Below, in pieces: positions 8,591 through 17,531 of a stretch of DNA of 64,000 nt. The DNA is from Sphingobacterium cellulitidis. Its GTDB lineage: Bacteria > Bacteroidota > Bacteroidia > Sphingobacteriales > Sphingobacteriaceae. Made by a program: the position numbers and the translations under genes. The DNA is taken from the NCBI GenBank assembly GCA_002245855.1, contig NOUX01000003.1, positions 62,001-126,000 of the forward strand, in the 5' to 3' direction. Each line of letters begins with the position of its first letter. The stretch's first letter is position 1. The notes beneath the pieces are model-generated. The model was not told the DNA's origin, searched no databases, and saw only the letters and a list, made by a program, of their open reading frames with translations.

Positions 8591-9598
8591 TTACAGCTGA
8601 AGGGAAACGACATTTCCTTGGCTTCCAGCGAGGTAAATGATTTTTTTATTGTCTGATAATGCAATTACATTAAAACTTTCTTTAGAGATGTTTTGCCATG
8701 TTTTTCCGGCATCTTTGGAGATATCTGTTCCGGATGTGCCAGTTGCAATCAAAGTTTGCGCATTAATGTATTTAACACAAGAGCGATAACCAAATACAGG
8801 GATTTCAGGTTTTTCCCATGAAAGTCCGCCATTAAATGTCAATAAGATATTATTGCTATTATTTTGATCTTCAGTATAATTCCCACCTACCACAACGCCA
8901 ATTCTTTCAGTAAGGAAGTCGATTGAGAAAATACCTGTGCTAGCAGAACCGGACCAAATAGGCACATCTTGAACATCCAATTTACTTTCTTTCTCACTTC
9001 TTTTCATCAAACTGGAATACGATCCGCCAGTTCCAATATATAGCCAATTATTTATGACTTGCAGGGATGTTCCACTTGCTGCAAAAGCTGCTTCACCAGG
9101 TTCTGCAAATAAATGGATGGCATTGGTAACATCTTTCCAGGACTTTCCTTTATTTGTACTTTTTAATAATTGAAATTGTCCACCGATTGGATCTCCTAAA
9201 ATATAGCCTGTTTTACCTTGAAAATCCATTCCATCCAAGAAAATTTCGGGGTTTTCATTTTTATAGACTTCAGTCCATGTTTTGCCGGCATTTTTGGTGT
9301 GAAGGACTATTGCTGGAGCTCCGGCACTTACAATTACGGCTTCCTTAGCGCTAAAGACTTCAATATCACGGAAGTCAAATTTCTCATATCCTTTCGGAGA
9401 TACCCAAGTCCAGGTTTTTCCTTCATCCGTAGATCTTCCAACCATTCCGTTGCTACCACTTACCCAAACTACATTATTCTTATAGGTTTCCAATCCTCTG
9501 AAACTGGATTTATTTTCAGTAGAGAGTGGGGTGAATTCTTGAGCCTGCATTTGAGTTGTCAGACCACATATTGCTAGAAATAAGAGTAGATTTTTCAT
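8591..9598 (-). CDS. Ycf48/HCF136-like beta-propeller secreted protein
   Basis: A 335-residue protein with a cleavable signal peptide (MKNLLLFLAICGLTTQMQA, then QE) and repeated Asp-box/BNR motifs: RSTDEGKTWTWV, HTKNAGKTWTEV, KSTNKGKSWKDV, LTFNGGLSWE and ISKDAGKTWQNI. This is the Ycf48-like seven-bladed propeller pattern. In cyanobacteria Ycf48 helps photosystem II assembly; in non-photosynthetic Bacteroidota the role is unknown and such proteins are often mislabelled oxidoreductase. It follows yceH by 11 bases on the same strand, so they are probably co-transcribed. Confidence 0.8.
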   Translation of the reverse strand: MKNLLLFLAICGLTTQMQAQEFTPLSTENKSSFRGLETYKNNVVWVSGSNGMVGRSTDEGKTWTWVSPKGYEKFDFRDIEVFSAKEAVIVSAGAPAIVLHTKNAGKTWTEVYKNENPEIFLDGMDFQGKTGYILGDPIGGQFQLLKSTNKGKSWKDVTNAIHLFAEPGEAAFAASGTSLQVINNWLYIGTGGSYSSLMKRSEKESKLDVQDVPIWSGSASTGIFSIDFLTERIGVVVGGNYTEDQNNSNNILLTFNGGLSWEKPEIPVFGYRSCVKYINAQTLIATGTSGTDISKDAGKTWQNISKESFNVIALSDNKKIIYLAGSQGNVVSLQL

Positions 9599-9609
9599 AA
9601 TTCCAATTG

Positions 9610-10272
9610 TTATGAAAGTTGTTTCATCAACTCATCAAATTCATTTCTCAGTGTTTGGAGTTGTTCTTCCAGTTGGCTAACTCTTTCTTCTAAAACAGTA
9701 ATGGCCGAATTATTAGCAGGAGCAGAGGGAGATGAGTTTTCATCCTCATAGGAATCTTCATCAAACTCAGCGAACAAATGAATATATCGAGCTTCTTTTT
9801 GACCAGGTCGTTTAGGGAGTTGTTTGATATAGTTAGGTTCTTCCGAGCTTAATTTATCAAGTATTTCAAAAACTTGATCTAGATTTTCAAATTCATATAA
9901 TCTTCCGGAGTTTGTATTTAATTCACCGGCAGTCATAGGTCCTCTTAAAAACAAGAGACAGATAATTGCGAGTTCTTGGGGTAATAAGGGAAATTGGATT
10001 GCTAGATTATGTTTGTATTTGGTCACTCTGCTTCCACCACCTACGACAGTAGAAATAAGTCCTTTTTTTCTTAATGTATCTAACACTTGAATTACTGTTG
10101 ATTCATCATACTGGACAACCGGTTTTCTTGATGTTTTTTGGTTACAAGCTGTTAATAGTCCATTTAATGTCAATGGATAGTATTCAGGAGTTGTTTTAGA
10201 TTTTTCTAACATAGATCCTAATACTCGGATTTCTTCTTGACTTAAGATTGGTATTGATAAATTTTCTTCCAT
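9610..10272 (-). CDS. YceH family (DUF480) winged-helix protein
   Basis: A 220-residue protein of the UPF0502/YceH family. The diagnostic start is LSQEEIRVLGSMLEKSKTTPEYYPLTLNGL, then ACNQKTSR. Next come V..LDTLRKKGLI, a RVTKYKHNL wing, a second winged helix (LLFLRGPMTAGELNTNSGRLYEF) and a C-terminal coiled coil after the acidic linker (about 185-220, SQLEEQLQTLRNEFDELM). Two tandem winged helices suggest nucleic-acid binding, but no target is known. It precedes the Ycf48-like gene by 11 bases. Confidence 0.88.
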   Translation of the reverse strand: MEENLSIPILSQEEIRVLGSMLEKSKTTPEYYPLTLNGLLTACNQKTSRKPVVQYDESTVIQVLDTLRKKGLISTVVGGGSRVTKYKHNLAIQFPLLPQELAIICLLFLRGPMTAGELNTNSGRLYEFENLDQVFEILDKLSSEEPNYIKQLPKRPGQKEARYIHLFAEFDEDSYEDENSSPSAPANNSAITVLEERVSQLEEQLQTLRNEFDELMKQLS

Positions 10273-10330
10273 AAAAGCGTAAATCGTGAATTTTACTAAA
10301 TATACAGATTAATACAGGAAGAGGAAGATA

Positions 10331-10361
10331 AAAAAAACAGCCTATTCAATGAATAGGCTGT
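10331..10361 (-). terminator. Minus-strand terminator after the 81-residue gene
   Basis: On the minus strand ACAGCCTATT and AATAGGCTGT form a ten-base stem followed by a T run (the AAAAAAA at 10331-10337). It lies about 50 bases downstream of the 10414-10659 stop. Confidence 0.8.
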
Positions 10362-10413
10362 GGATATTTTTGGGGAAGGCTGATTTAGTTTTTAATAAGA
10401 TTTGAGTTTTTGA

Positions 10414-10659
10414 TTACTCTACATCCATAAACTGGGCAATTTCTTCCCTTATATCAGCTGGTAACATCATATAAATTTCTTTCTTTAATGTTACTTGTTC
10501 TCCATGAATTGTTGAGATTTTTCCATCATAACTAATAATTGATTCAAATCCTCCGATAAGCCATTTACCATCAGTTTGCAAATAATTACGATGTTTCTCG
10601 TCTAATTTTTTTAATTCTTTAATAATTTCTTCACTATTAAAGTTTTGATTCTTTACCAT
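10414..10659 (-). CDS. Small hypothetical protein (81 aa)
   Basis: Not recognised. It has no signal or membrane segment. The N-terminus is charged and helical (SEEIIKELKKLDEKHRNYL), the middle is likely beta (GKWLIGGFESIISYDGKISTIHG) and the C-terminal helix is acidic (PADIREEIAQFMDVE). It has its own terminator downstream and a long AT-rich spacer upstream, which supports a real single-gene unit. It could be a small cytoplasmic adaptor, but nothing in the sequence fixes a function. Confidence 0.55.
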   Translation of the reverse strand: MVKNQNFNSEEIIKELKKLDEKHRNYLQTDGKWLIGGFESIISYDGKISTIHGEQVTLKKEIYMMLPADIREEIAQFMDVE

Positions 10660-11013
10660 ATTAAAAAATCCTCTTTTTTAGCAGATCACAACTTGAAATG
10701 GAAAATTAGGTTTATACCCATTCTCAGAAATTCAAATTATTATCTAATGTTAAACAACTACGGCAACGAATATGAAAATATTGTGCCAATTCTATACAAT
10801 TTTGGTTAAAAAATTTATAAATAATTTAAGGTTAATAGGTTGCGAATATATTATCTATTTCCTTAACCAATATGAACTTTTTGATATATTGGGTTCATAA
10901 TAGTGTTTTCATTTTTATAAATTAAGTGTACTGTCCTAAAATTTCATAATAAAATGTATGTTATAATTAACAGATATTTAAATAAATTATTATAGGAAAT
11001 TGAGGAAAGTTTT
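10660..11013. other. AT-rich intergenic spacer
   Basis: About 350 bases between two minus-strand genes, very AT-rich. No ORF of note, no tRNA-like structure and no clear terminator could be read. It probably holds the promoter of the 81-residue gene at its left end. Confidence 0.5.
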
Positions 11014-11709
11014 TTAGTCTTCCTTTTCTTTATATGCTGAATATAAGGCAGTAAAGGGAGGTTTAATTGAGACTGCTATGAGCCTTTTTTTCTTTTCATC
11101 TGTAAAGTAATGATTATTCTTAGTTAGCCCTAGATATTCATATCGTTCTTCATAAAATTTCAGGAGGTAATCAAGATTAGTTTTCTCCAACATTTTAAAT
11201 TTAAAAACAGCGTAAGTAGCTTTTCCACCTTGGAATAAGTAATACATTGTTTCAATTAAATCGGAGTTTGTATCATAACTTAATACATCATTTTTATCGA
11301 TTATCACTTTTCTTTTTTCTAGGCTGGTTATTTGGTTTTTAGTCTTTCCATAAAAGGAGACAGGTTCAGGGATATCAGTAATATTGGGTATTACTTTTAT
11401 TTCTAGGGAATGGTTTTTATCATCTATTTTTGCGGAGATTTTAGTTTTGCCAATATGATGAGCAGTAAAAGTTCCATCATCCTCAATTGTACCTACAAAT
11501 TTCTTGGATGATTTCCATGCTGAGATTTTTCCTTTGGATGTAATTTGGATGGTATTGCCGACATGTAATTCAAGGGACTTTTGATCGAATCTGTATTCTT
11601 GAAGTTTATTATCCTCTAGAAGTTCATCTTTCTTTACACAGGAGCTTTGTATTGATGAAATGAAAAGGATGATTAAGAAGGGGAAACTTTTATCTATTGC
11701 CATGCTCAT
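11014..11709 (-). CDS. Lipoprotein with a Big_2-like (bacterial Ig) domain
   Basis: A 231-residue lipoprotein. The signal is hydrophobic with a lipobox-like IQSSC (Cys24). Residues about 40-108 form a Big_2-like domain: LELHVGNTIQITSKGKISAWKSSKKFVGTIEDDGTFTAHHIGKTKISAK has the W.SS....G.I..DG.FTA...G...I.A pattern. The C-terminal half (about 130-225) is unrecognised, with a FYEERYEYLGLT motif. Probably surface- or periplasm-exposed. A second ATG two codons later (11703) is an alternative start. Confidence 0.65.
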   Translation of the reverse strand: MSMAIDKSFPFLIILFISSIQSSCVKKDELLEDNKLQEYRFDQKSLELHVGNTIQITSKGKISAWKSSKKFVGTIEDDGTFTAHHIGKTKISAKIDDKNHSLEIKVIPNITDIPEPVSFYGKTKNQITSLEKRKVIIDKNDVLSYDTNSDLIETMYYLFQGGKATYAVFKFKMLEKTNLDYLLKFYEERYEYLGLTKNNHYFTDEKKKRLIAVSIKPPFTALYSAYKEKED

Positions 11710-11720
11710 TGGATTTTGCT

Positions 11721-11728
11721 CAAAACTA
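11721..11728 (-). promoter_or_regulatory. Candidate -7 box of the Big_2 lipoprotein gene
   Basis: The minus strand reads TAGTTTTG (TAnnTTTG), 11 bases upstream of the ATG at 11709. No clean -33 TTTG at the right spacing, so this is tentative. Confidence 0.35.
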
Positions 11729-11838
11729 AAGTTAATATATTAACCTGTAGTTAAAATTATAATAAATAAAAATTTTGCCTTTGTTTTTGTTATTTTTAAA
11801 GAGGTTGCATAATGAAAAACATTTCAAAATAATTTACG

Positions 11839-12288
11839 ATGGGAGAAAATGAAAAGATTCTGAACCTTATTCAGGATTTGATGAAGAATGATATTTTGGC
11901 AGATTTCTTAAGGGATTATGATTTTTCGGTTAATCTTTTTGGCTTAAAGATTTCAGATTCAAGGCATTTATTTTTAAGGTTATCACAACCGAAAGATGAT
12001 ATAATACTATGGTTACAGGAGGAATACATTCCAAAAATGGATCATACCGGGAATTGGATTCAGTATCCCGCAATTGAAAATCCACGAGTTGAAAGGATTG
12101 AACCTTCCACTAAGTATATACCTACAGATTTAAACTATGGAGAATTTGTAAATAATTTATTAGGATTTTTCGATCAATTAAAGGCTTATAAAGCTAGTCA
12201 TCTTCAGAATGTTGACTTAGATCAACTTAACCGAAGGATTGATGAAATGATTCAAGAAATTAAGACCCTGAGCGGGTTAAACCAATAA
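11839..12288 (+). CDS. Hypothetical protein (149 aa)
   Basis: Not recognised. It is a soluble protein with no signal. The N-terminus is helical (ILNLIQDLMKNDILADFLRDY) and the middle is mixed with several aromatic residues (WLQEEYIPKMDHTGNWIQYPAIENPRVERIEP). The C-terminus is a predicted coiled coil (NVDLDQLNRRIDEMIQEIKTLSG). It is a lone plus-strand gene between minus-strand lipoprotein genes, with its own terminator. Confidence 0.6.
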   Translation: MGENEKILNLIQDLMKNDILADFLRDYDFSVNLFGLKISDSRHLFLRLSQPKDDIILWLQEEYIPKMDHTGNWIQYPAIENPRVERIEPSTKYIPTDLNYGEFVNNLLGFFDQLKAYKASHLQNVDLDQLNRRIDEMIQEIKTLSGLNQ

Positions 12289-12316
12289 GGTCAAAAGTCA
12301 TTTTTCGCAAAAGAAC

Positions 12317-12346
12317 AAAAGCTACTCAGGAATGAGTAGCTTTTTG
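12317..12346 (+). terminator. Bidirectional terminator
   Basis: AAAAGCTACTC and GAGTAGCTTTTT pair around AGGAAT between two convergent genes. It has A residues on the left and T residues on the right, so it can work both ways. Confidence 0.85.
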
Positions 12347-12350
12347 TATA

Positions 12351-13541
12351 TTATAATGCTGGATTATTAGCATATTCTTTCCACACATCTTGGATTGACT
12401 TTCCGAGAGACTGTCTAAAGAAGTCATTATAGTTTGTTCCTTGGATCAATGCACTGTTTAATTGCTTAACAAAATTCTTGTTTTTATGCGTTTCTATCCA
12501 AAGCAGGAATCTACCTGTGATTCCATAACTTCCATCGTAATTATGTTCAGGTTTATAATCCTGTAGGGTCCAAGGATCAGGATTGTCTATTCCATAATGA
12601 TATCTCACATTATCTGCAATTCCTTCCACAAGCCATCCAGGTACATTACCCTTGTAATCTTGTTGGATATGATGCATGGTTTCATGAACCACGACATCCC
12701 CATCCTTAGGATTTCCTTCCATATATTTATATGCAAAGACCACTACATCACCAAAGGCATATGCTACGCCGTCATAGGTAGGGTCTATAATAAAGTAAAG
12801 TTTGCGTTTTGCCTTAGGATTGAAATCAGTAATTAACTTTGGATAAACGGTAAAGAATGTATTTGTTAATCTTTCCTGATATTCTAACTGAGTCTTTGAA
12901 GAGTGATTAATGAAGACGAGTGAAACATTATTTTTGGTTAGGCTATCAATTTTCTGAAGCGGTTCTTGCTTTTGACTAGAAGGGGGCATTTGTCTTAATC
13001 TAAATTCAGAGGCTTGGAACATATTATCATTATAAAGTTTAGTAATAGACCATTTATAATGGGTGAATTTTTCCTCGTTTTTAAAATAGAAGCTATAGGT
13101 ATTATTTCTTTTCCTGAATAGCATTCCCATGTGGCTATCTAATTCTTTCCAGGCTTTTCCATCATTAGATCCATAAAATTTCCAATCCATGGGGTCACGA
13201 CCATCGAAATCATTTCCGGTAGTAAAATCATATGATGCGACTAATTTAGCTGAGTCGAATTGAAAAGTAACATCAAGACCCTTGAAGTTTTTTGCTAGGA
13301 ATTTGGTATTTAGGTCGCTATCGGTCAATTTTTTTGAGCCTTCAGCTCCATTAGGTCCATCTTGGTTTTCAATACTTACCCTAACTGTTGCTTCGGCAGT
13401 TATGTCTTTAATTGGGATTTTCTCTAATTCGGGGTCTGGGATATGGGTATCATCGATGTTATCTTTACTACAACTGCTATATAAAAGAATGCACAAGAGT
13501 GATACAATCAGGGAAAACCTGTTTATTTTCATATTTCGCAT
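12351..13541 (-). CDS. Secreted basic-secretory-protein-type metallopeptidase lipoprotein with a discoidin-like domain
   Basis: A 396-residue lipoprotein (lipobox LYSSC, Cys24). Residues about 45-185 look like an F5/8-type C (discoidin) beta-sandwich: SKKLTDSDLNTKFLAKNF, WKFYGSNDGKAWKELD, and HYKWSITKLYNDNMFQASEFRLR. The C-terminal half is the plant basic secretory protein-like domain: a zinc-binding VVHETMHHIQQDY near residue 284, then PGWLVEGIADNVRY and GSYGITGRFLLWIE. Such proteins are predicted zinc peptidases on the cell surface, and the discoidin part suggests carbohydrate binding. No partner gene is adjacent. Confidence 0.8.
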   Translation of the reverse strand: MRNMKINRFSLIVSLLCILLYSSCSKDNIDDTHIPDPELEKIPIKDITAEATVRVSIENQDGPNGAEGSKKLTDSDLNTKFLAKNFKGLDVTFQFDSAKLVASYDFTTGNDFDGRDPMDWKFYGSNDGKAWKELDSHMGMLFRKRNNTYSFYFKNEEKFTHYKWSITKLYNDNMFQASEFRLRQMPPSSQKQEPLQKIDSLTKNNVSLVFINHSSKTQLEYQERLTNTFFTVYPKLITDFNPKAKRKLYFIIDPTYDGVAYAFGDVVVFAYKYMEGNPKDGDVVVHETMHHIQQDYKGNVPGWLVEGIADNVRYHYGIDNPDPWTLQDYKPEHNYDGSYGITGRFLLWIETHKNKNFVKQLNSALIQGTNYNDFFRQSLGKSIQDVWKEYANNPAL

Positions 13542-13920
13542 ATAATTTAAAGTTTAGTTTATAAATGAAGAAAGTATTTTTATAATGTTAAAATAACGTA
13601 TAAATCAGGAAGTTGTTATGTAGGTTTTCAGCTAAATATCGTTAGCTATTCAAAAAAATATAGTAATCGGCTTAAAACTAGAATTTAGGGCTATTTTTTC
13701 CAGATTATTTTTTATTTGTAGTGGTTCGATGGCAAAAATGCTAAATATGGTTTAGCAAATTTTATTTTGTTTAATTATGGCTTAAAGCTTGAAAATTCCC
13801 TGTTATTAAACTTTTGCAAACATCTAGCTACAAATAATTTTAATGTGAGGTTCCTATTATGTCAATATTAAATTGTTATTAAAATTTGTTCTAATTTTGA
13901 CCATTATGATATTAAAAGCT
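13542..13920. other. Divergent intergenic spacer with a weak hairpin
   Basis: About 380 AT-rich bases between divergent lipoprotein genes. The only structure seen is TGCTAAA-TATGG-TTTAGCA at 13739-13757 (seven-base arms), followed by an AATTTTATTTT stretch. It could be a regulator site or a weak terminator. No ORF is convincing. Confidence 0.4.
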
Positions 13921-14355
13921 ATGAAACAGTTAGGCATATTATTGTTATTCGCGGTATTATTTATCTCATGTGAAAAAGACAATGGGGTAGTTCCAGAGAA
14001 ATTAAAAGAAACAGTTGTTACTGATTTAAAAGGTAAAGTGTTTTCAGCATACCAAGCACAGATGGTAACGCAAGGAGAAGGCGCAAAATTAGTTGATCCA
14101 GAGAATGCATTCTTTACCAAGATGGAATTTGTAGGTAATGTCGTAGAACTTACCAGAGCGAACAATACAAAAAGTAGATTCGGATTTGAAATTAATAATG
14201 CAAACCGTAACTCTGAAGAGTTGCCAGATGTATTTTCATTAGCAATGAAATCTGACTACAATAATTTCTACATTTATTTAAATAGAGATTATTCAAATGC
14301 TACAATTATATTAGGTGAAGGAAACAAGAGTTATAGTATTAACTTAAAACCGTAA
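13921..14355 (+). CDS. Small hypothetical lipoprotein (144 aa)
   Basis: The start at 13921 is chosen because MKQLGILLLFAVLFISC is a complete lipoprotein signal (Cys17). The open frame reaches back to a TTG at 13873, but that would add a second hydrophobic stretch. The mature part contains LKGKVFSAYQAQM, ENAFFTKMEFVGNVVELTRANN and ATIILGEGNKSYSINLKP, probably all beta. The function is not recognised. It stands alone with a terminator directly downstream. Confidence 0.65.
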   Translation: MKQLGILLLFAVLFISCEKDNGVVPEKLKETVVTDLKGKVFSAYQAQMVTQGEGAKLVDPENAFFTKMEFVGNVVELTRANNTKSRFGFEINNANRNSEELPDVFSLAMKSDYNNFYIYLNRDYSNATIILGEGNKSYSINLKP

Positions 14356-14375
14356 TCGAAATAAATTTTTTATTG

Positions 14376-14407
14376 GAAGCCCAATCTATAATTTAGATTG
14401 GGCTTCT
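14376..14407 (+). terminator. Bidirectional terminator
   Basis: GAAGCCCAATCTA and its near-perfect complement around a TAATTT loop sit between convergent units (13921-14355 plus, 14428-15141 minus). Confidence 0.85.
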
Positions 14408-14427
14408 TACTTTTTAATCCATTCCAA

Positions 14428-15141
14428 TTAATAATCCCAGCCCACAAAACGTTGGGTAAGTTTTTGATTCTCTACCGCCCAAACTACATAATTTGTACAG
14501 GCCCCATCTCCAATTTGTTGACTGGCATAATACACATTTCCATCTTTATAATACTGGAAGTTGTCCGAAGCACTGAATATTCCCAAAAGGTATTTGCCTG
14601 GTATTTCGATTTGTTGTTTATTGACCTTTACCTCAGCTTTGCTAATTGCCTTTTTGGGCAAGCCACAATCCGCTAAATAATAATAAATATTATTAATGGA
14701 TTTCACGTTGGTATTGCCATTATCATAATAGCTAACCTTGTATTTACTTGCTGAGAAAGATTCAAGTGTGTAGGTTATTTGAAAAGTCTCCTCATTTACT
14801 TTTTGTAGTTCATCCAAATTCATTAATTGGGATTTATGGACATATCCATGATCCATCTCTAAGTTCTCCTCATAAACAAGGAAAGAAAAGGGTTTGTCTT
14901 TATAGAATAGAACTTTCCTCCAATTGCTTTGTTCCGATGGAAGTTCTTACGTTTGATCGATTAAAATTACAGTATGGTTTTTGAGTTTTGCTTTAATTTC
15001 AGCCTTGGCATTTGGGGCGATCCTGATATTAGTGTAGCCTTCTTTGCTTTTGATAATGTAAGGTTGAGCTAATAAATTATTAGAAATAATCATCAAAAGT
15101 ATAAGTAGGAAGGATGAATATAGAAATTTGATGTTTTTCAT
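14428..15141 (-). pseudogene. Secreted SH3-domain protein gene interrupted by an in-frame TAA
   Basis: Two minus-strand ORFs (14947-15141 and 14428-14856) are one gene. Reading straight through from the ATG at 15141, the frame gives a signal peptide (FLYSSFLLILLMIISNNLLAQ) and an SH3_3 start (GYTNIRIAPNAKAEIKAKLKNHTVILIDQ). A TAA stop follows at 14947-14949, and the same frame goes on with SNWRKVLFYKD, VYEENLEMDHGYVHKSQL and a beta-rich domain to 14428. WRKV...GYVH is the second half of an SH3_3 domain, so the stop cuts the domain in two. The intact product would be about 237 residues. Either a nonsense mutation or a base-call error; a restart at 14856 would lack the signal. Confidence 0.8.
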
Positions 15142-15338
15142 ATTATGATTCGATATAGTTTGTTCATTTTAGAATTTATTGCAATTTATATCAAATGGAT
15201 TGAAACTGAATATTCTACCTATCTACAAATTGTATACAGTTCAAAAAATCATTCTTAAAACATTTTAGTTGGTTTATGCTTCTAATACTAGGCTTTTAGG
15301 TTGAAATAGGCTAAATTTAGTGGAGAGAACAAATATTT

Positions 15339-17471
15339 ATGGATCATAAGCATATATATAATAAAAATGGCGTTTGCGAAATATGTAGTCAAACGATGAA
15401 AGTTTATAAAAATGCCAATGCCGATGATTTATTGATCGGAACAAAAAATCAAAGAAGTCACGAGTTCATATCTAAAGTTGATAACCATAAAACTAAAGAT
15501 GCGAAAGAAGAAAATCATGATCATGTCCATTCAGGCGATGATGACCATGATCACGACCATGACCATGATCATAGTCATGAAGTCAATGGAAGCACCTTAG
15601 ATTTATTTAAACCTGCAATTTTCAGTTTTGTCTTTTTGATTTCAGGAATATTATTTGATTTTGTTTTCCATTTTGATTGGTTTAGTGGCTGGGTTCGATT
15701 GGTTTGGTATTTAATTGCCTATTTACCTGTTGGTTTTCCAGTATTAAAAGATGCATGGAAGAGTATTCAAAAAGGGAATTTCTTCTCTGAATTTTTCCTG
15801 ATGGGTATTGCAACTCTAGGAGCATTTGGTATCAAAGAATATCCTGAAGCCGTCGCAGTGATGCTTTTTTATGCTGTTGGCGAGGCATTCCAAACTTTAG
15901 CTGTATCAAAAGCGAAGGCCAATATTAAATCACTATTGGATCAGAGACCTGATGAAGCCTCTGTAATAGTGGATGGTAGGATCCAAGTTTTAAAAGCCAC
16001 AGAAGTTAAAATAGGGGATGTTGTACAATTAAAGGCTGGAGAAAAACTGGCACTAGATGGTAAGTTATTAAGTGAAAGCGGATCATTTAATACAGCAGCA
16101 CTTACTGGTGAAAGTAAGCCAGATACGAAGTCTAAAGGTGAGGCCGTTTTAGCGGGGATGATCAATTTAAATACTGTTTCAGAGGTGGAAATCACTACAG
16201 AATATGAAGACAGTAAGTTGAGTAAGATCTTGGAAATGGTACAACATGCTTCAACGCAGAAAGCACCCACGGAACTCTTTATTTCAAAATTTGCAAAAAT
16301 ATATACTCCAATTGTTGTGTTTTTGGCAGTAGGCATAGTTTTACTTCCATATTTTTTTGTTTCTGATTATGTTTTTCAGGATTGGTTATACAGGGCATTG
16401 ATTTTCCTGGTTGTTTCTTGTCCATGTGCGCTAGTGATATCTATTCCATTGGGATATTTTGGTGGCATTGGGGCAGCTAGCAGGCATGGGATTTTGGTGA
16501 AAGGTGGAAATTTTCTAGATAGCCTGGCGTCGGTTAACCATGTTGTAATGGATAAAACAGGTACGATGACTGAGGGTGTTTTTAAAGTGCAGGATGTCAT
16601 GTTTTCTGCTGATTTCAATAAGGAAGAAATACTCTCATATGTAAATGAAATTGAGAGTAAAAGTTCGCATCCAGTTGCAACTGCGATCCATGAGTATGTT
16701 GGCGAAGTAAAAGGAAATATTGATTTAGGGCAGGTTGAGGAGATAGCTGGGCATGGATTGAGGGCTAATATTGATGGGAAGGAGATTTTCGTAGGTAATT
16801 ATAAGTTATTGGATAAGTTTAATATTTCCTATCCAGCGGATCACAAAGCAATTGTATTTACTACTATCGCTGTTGCTATGGATGGTCAATATATTGGATA
16901 TATCAGCATTGCAGATCAAATAAAAGCTGGGGCAGCGGAAACTATTCAAGCTTTACATGCTGAGGGGATAAAAGTTACGATGTTAAGTGGCGATAAAACC
17001 ACTGTTGTGAAGGAAGTTGCTAAAGAATTGCAGATTGATTCAGCATTCGGGGATTTGCTGCCTGAAGATAAAGTAGAAAAATTAAAAGCTGTAAAGGAAA
17101 GTGATAAGATTGTAGCCTTTGTTGGGGATGGAGTGAATGATGCGCCTGTAGTAGCTTTAAGCGATGTTGGGATTGCTATGGGAGGATTAGGATCTGATGC
17201 AACTATTGAAACTGCAGATGTTGTAATTCAAGATGATAAGCCGATAAAAATCCCGATGGCTTTAAAAATTGGAAGAAAAACCAAGAGGATAGTTTGGCAG
17301 AATATAGGGTTAGCCTTTGCCGTGAAGGCTATAGTTCTGATATTAGGGGCTGGGGGAGTGGCAACCATGTGGGAGGCAGTCTTTGCGGATGTAGGAGTGG
17401 CTTTACTAGCCATATTAAATGCTGTAAGAATTCAACGAACAGATTTTAATAAGGATTTTGATAAAACTTAA
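15339..17471 (+). CDS. Heavy-metal translocating P1B-type ATPase (Zn/Cd/Co/Pb class) with His-rich N-terminus
   Basis: A 710-residue ATPase. The N-terminus has no HMA domain; instead a CEIC pair at 13-16 and an Asp/His run near 59-83 could buffer metal. Then come membrane helices, the actuator TGES motif (ALTGESKPD), the membrane metal site SCPCALV (Cys361, Cys363), the phosphorylated Asp405 in DKTGT, a SSHPVA motif, GHGL, and the hinge GDGVNDAPVVALSDVG. CPC plus the DKTGTMTEG region resembles ZntA/CadA rather than CopA. It exports divalent soft metals across the inner membrane. It is a single gene with its own terminator; no ArsR/MerR regulator is adjacent. Confidence 0.9.
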   Translation: MDHKHIYNKNGVCEICSQTMKVYKNANADDLLIGTKNQRSHEFISKVDNHKTKDAKEENHDHVHSGDDDHDHDHDHDHSHEVNGSTLDLFKPAIFSFVFLISGILFDFVFHFDWFSGWVRLVWYLIAYLPVGFPVLKDAWKSIQKGNFFSEFFLMGIATLGAFGIKEYPEAVAVMLFYAVGEAFQTLAVSKAKANIKSLLDQRPDEASVIVDGRIQVLKATEVKIGDVVQLKAGEKLALDGKLLSESGSFNTAALTGESKPDTKSKGEAVLAGMINLNTVSEVEITTEYEDSKLSKILEMVQHASTQKAPTELFISKFAKIYTPIVVFLAVGIVLLPYFFVSDYVFQDWLYRALIFLVVSCPCALVISIPLGYFGGIGAASRHGILVKGGNFLDSLASVNHVVMDKTGTMTEGVFKVQDVMFSADFNKEEILSYVNEIESKSSHPVATAIHEYVGEVKGNIDLGQVEEIAGHGLRANIDGKEIFVGNYKLLDKFNISYPADHKAIVFTTIAVAMDGQYIGYISIADQIKAGAAETIQALHAEGIKVTMLSGDKTTVVKEVAKELQIDSAFGDLLPEDKVEKLKAVKESDKIVAFVGDGVNDAPVVALSDVGIAMGGLGSDATIETADVVIQDDKPIKIPMALKIGRKTKRIVWQNIGLAFAVKAIVLILGAGGVATMWEAVFADVGVALLAILNAVRIQRTDFNKDFDKT

Positions 17472-17510
17472 TAATTAAGGAGCAGTAATAATATCTGCTC
17501 CTTAATTATT
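17471..17510 (+). terminator. Bidirectional terminator after the metal ATPase
   Basis: ATAATTAAGGAGCAG and its near-exact complement CTGCTCCTTAATTAT around a short AT loop lie between the convergent ATPase gene and the 17532-18338 gene. Confidence 0.88.
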
Positions 17511-17531
17511 TTAAAATAAATATATTCAGGA

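Noticed and set aside
9154..9577. Plus-strand ORFs opposite the Ycf48-like gene
   Set aside because: Two overlapping frames antisense to a well-supported gene, with no family likeness or start signals.
14856..14947. A frameshift as the cause of the split SH3 gene
   Set aside because: Reading both parts shows the same frame throughout; only a TAA separates them.
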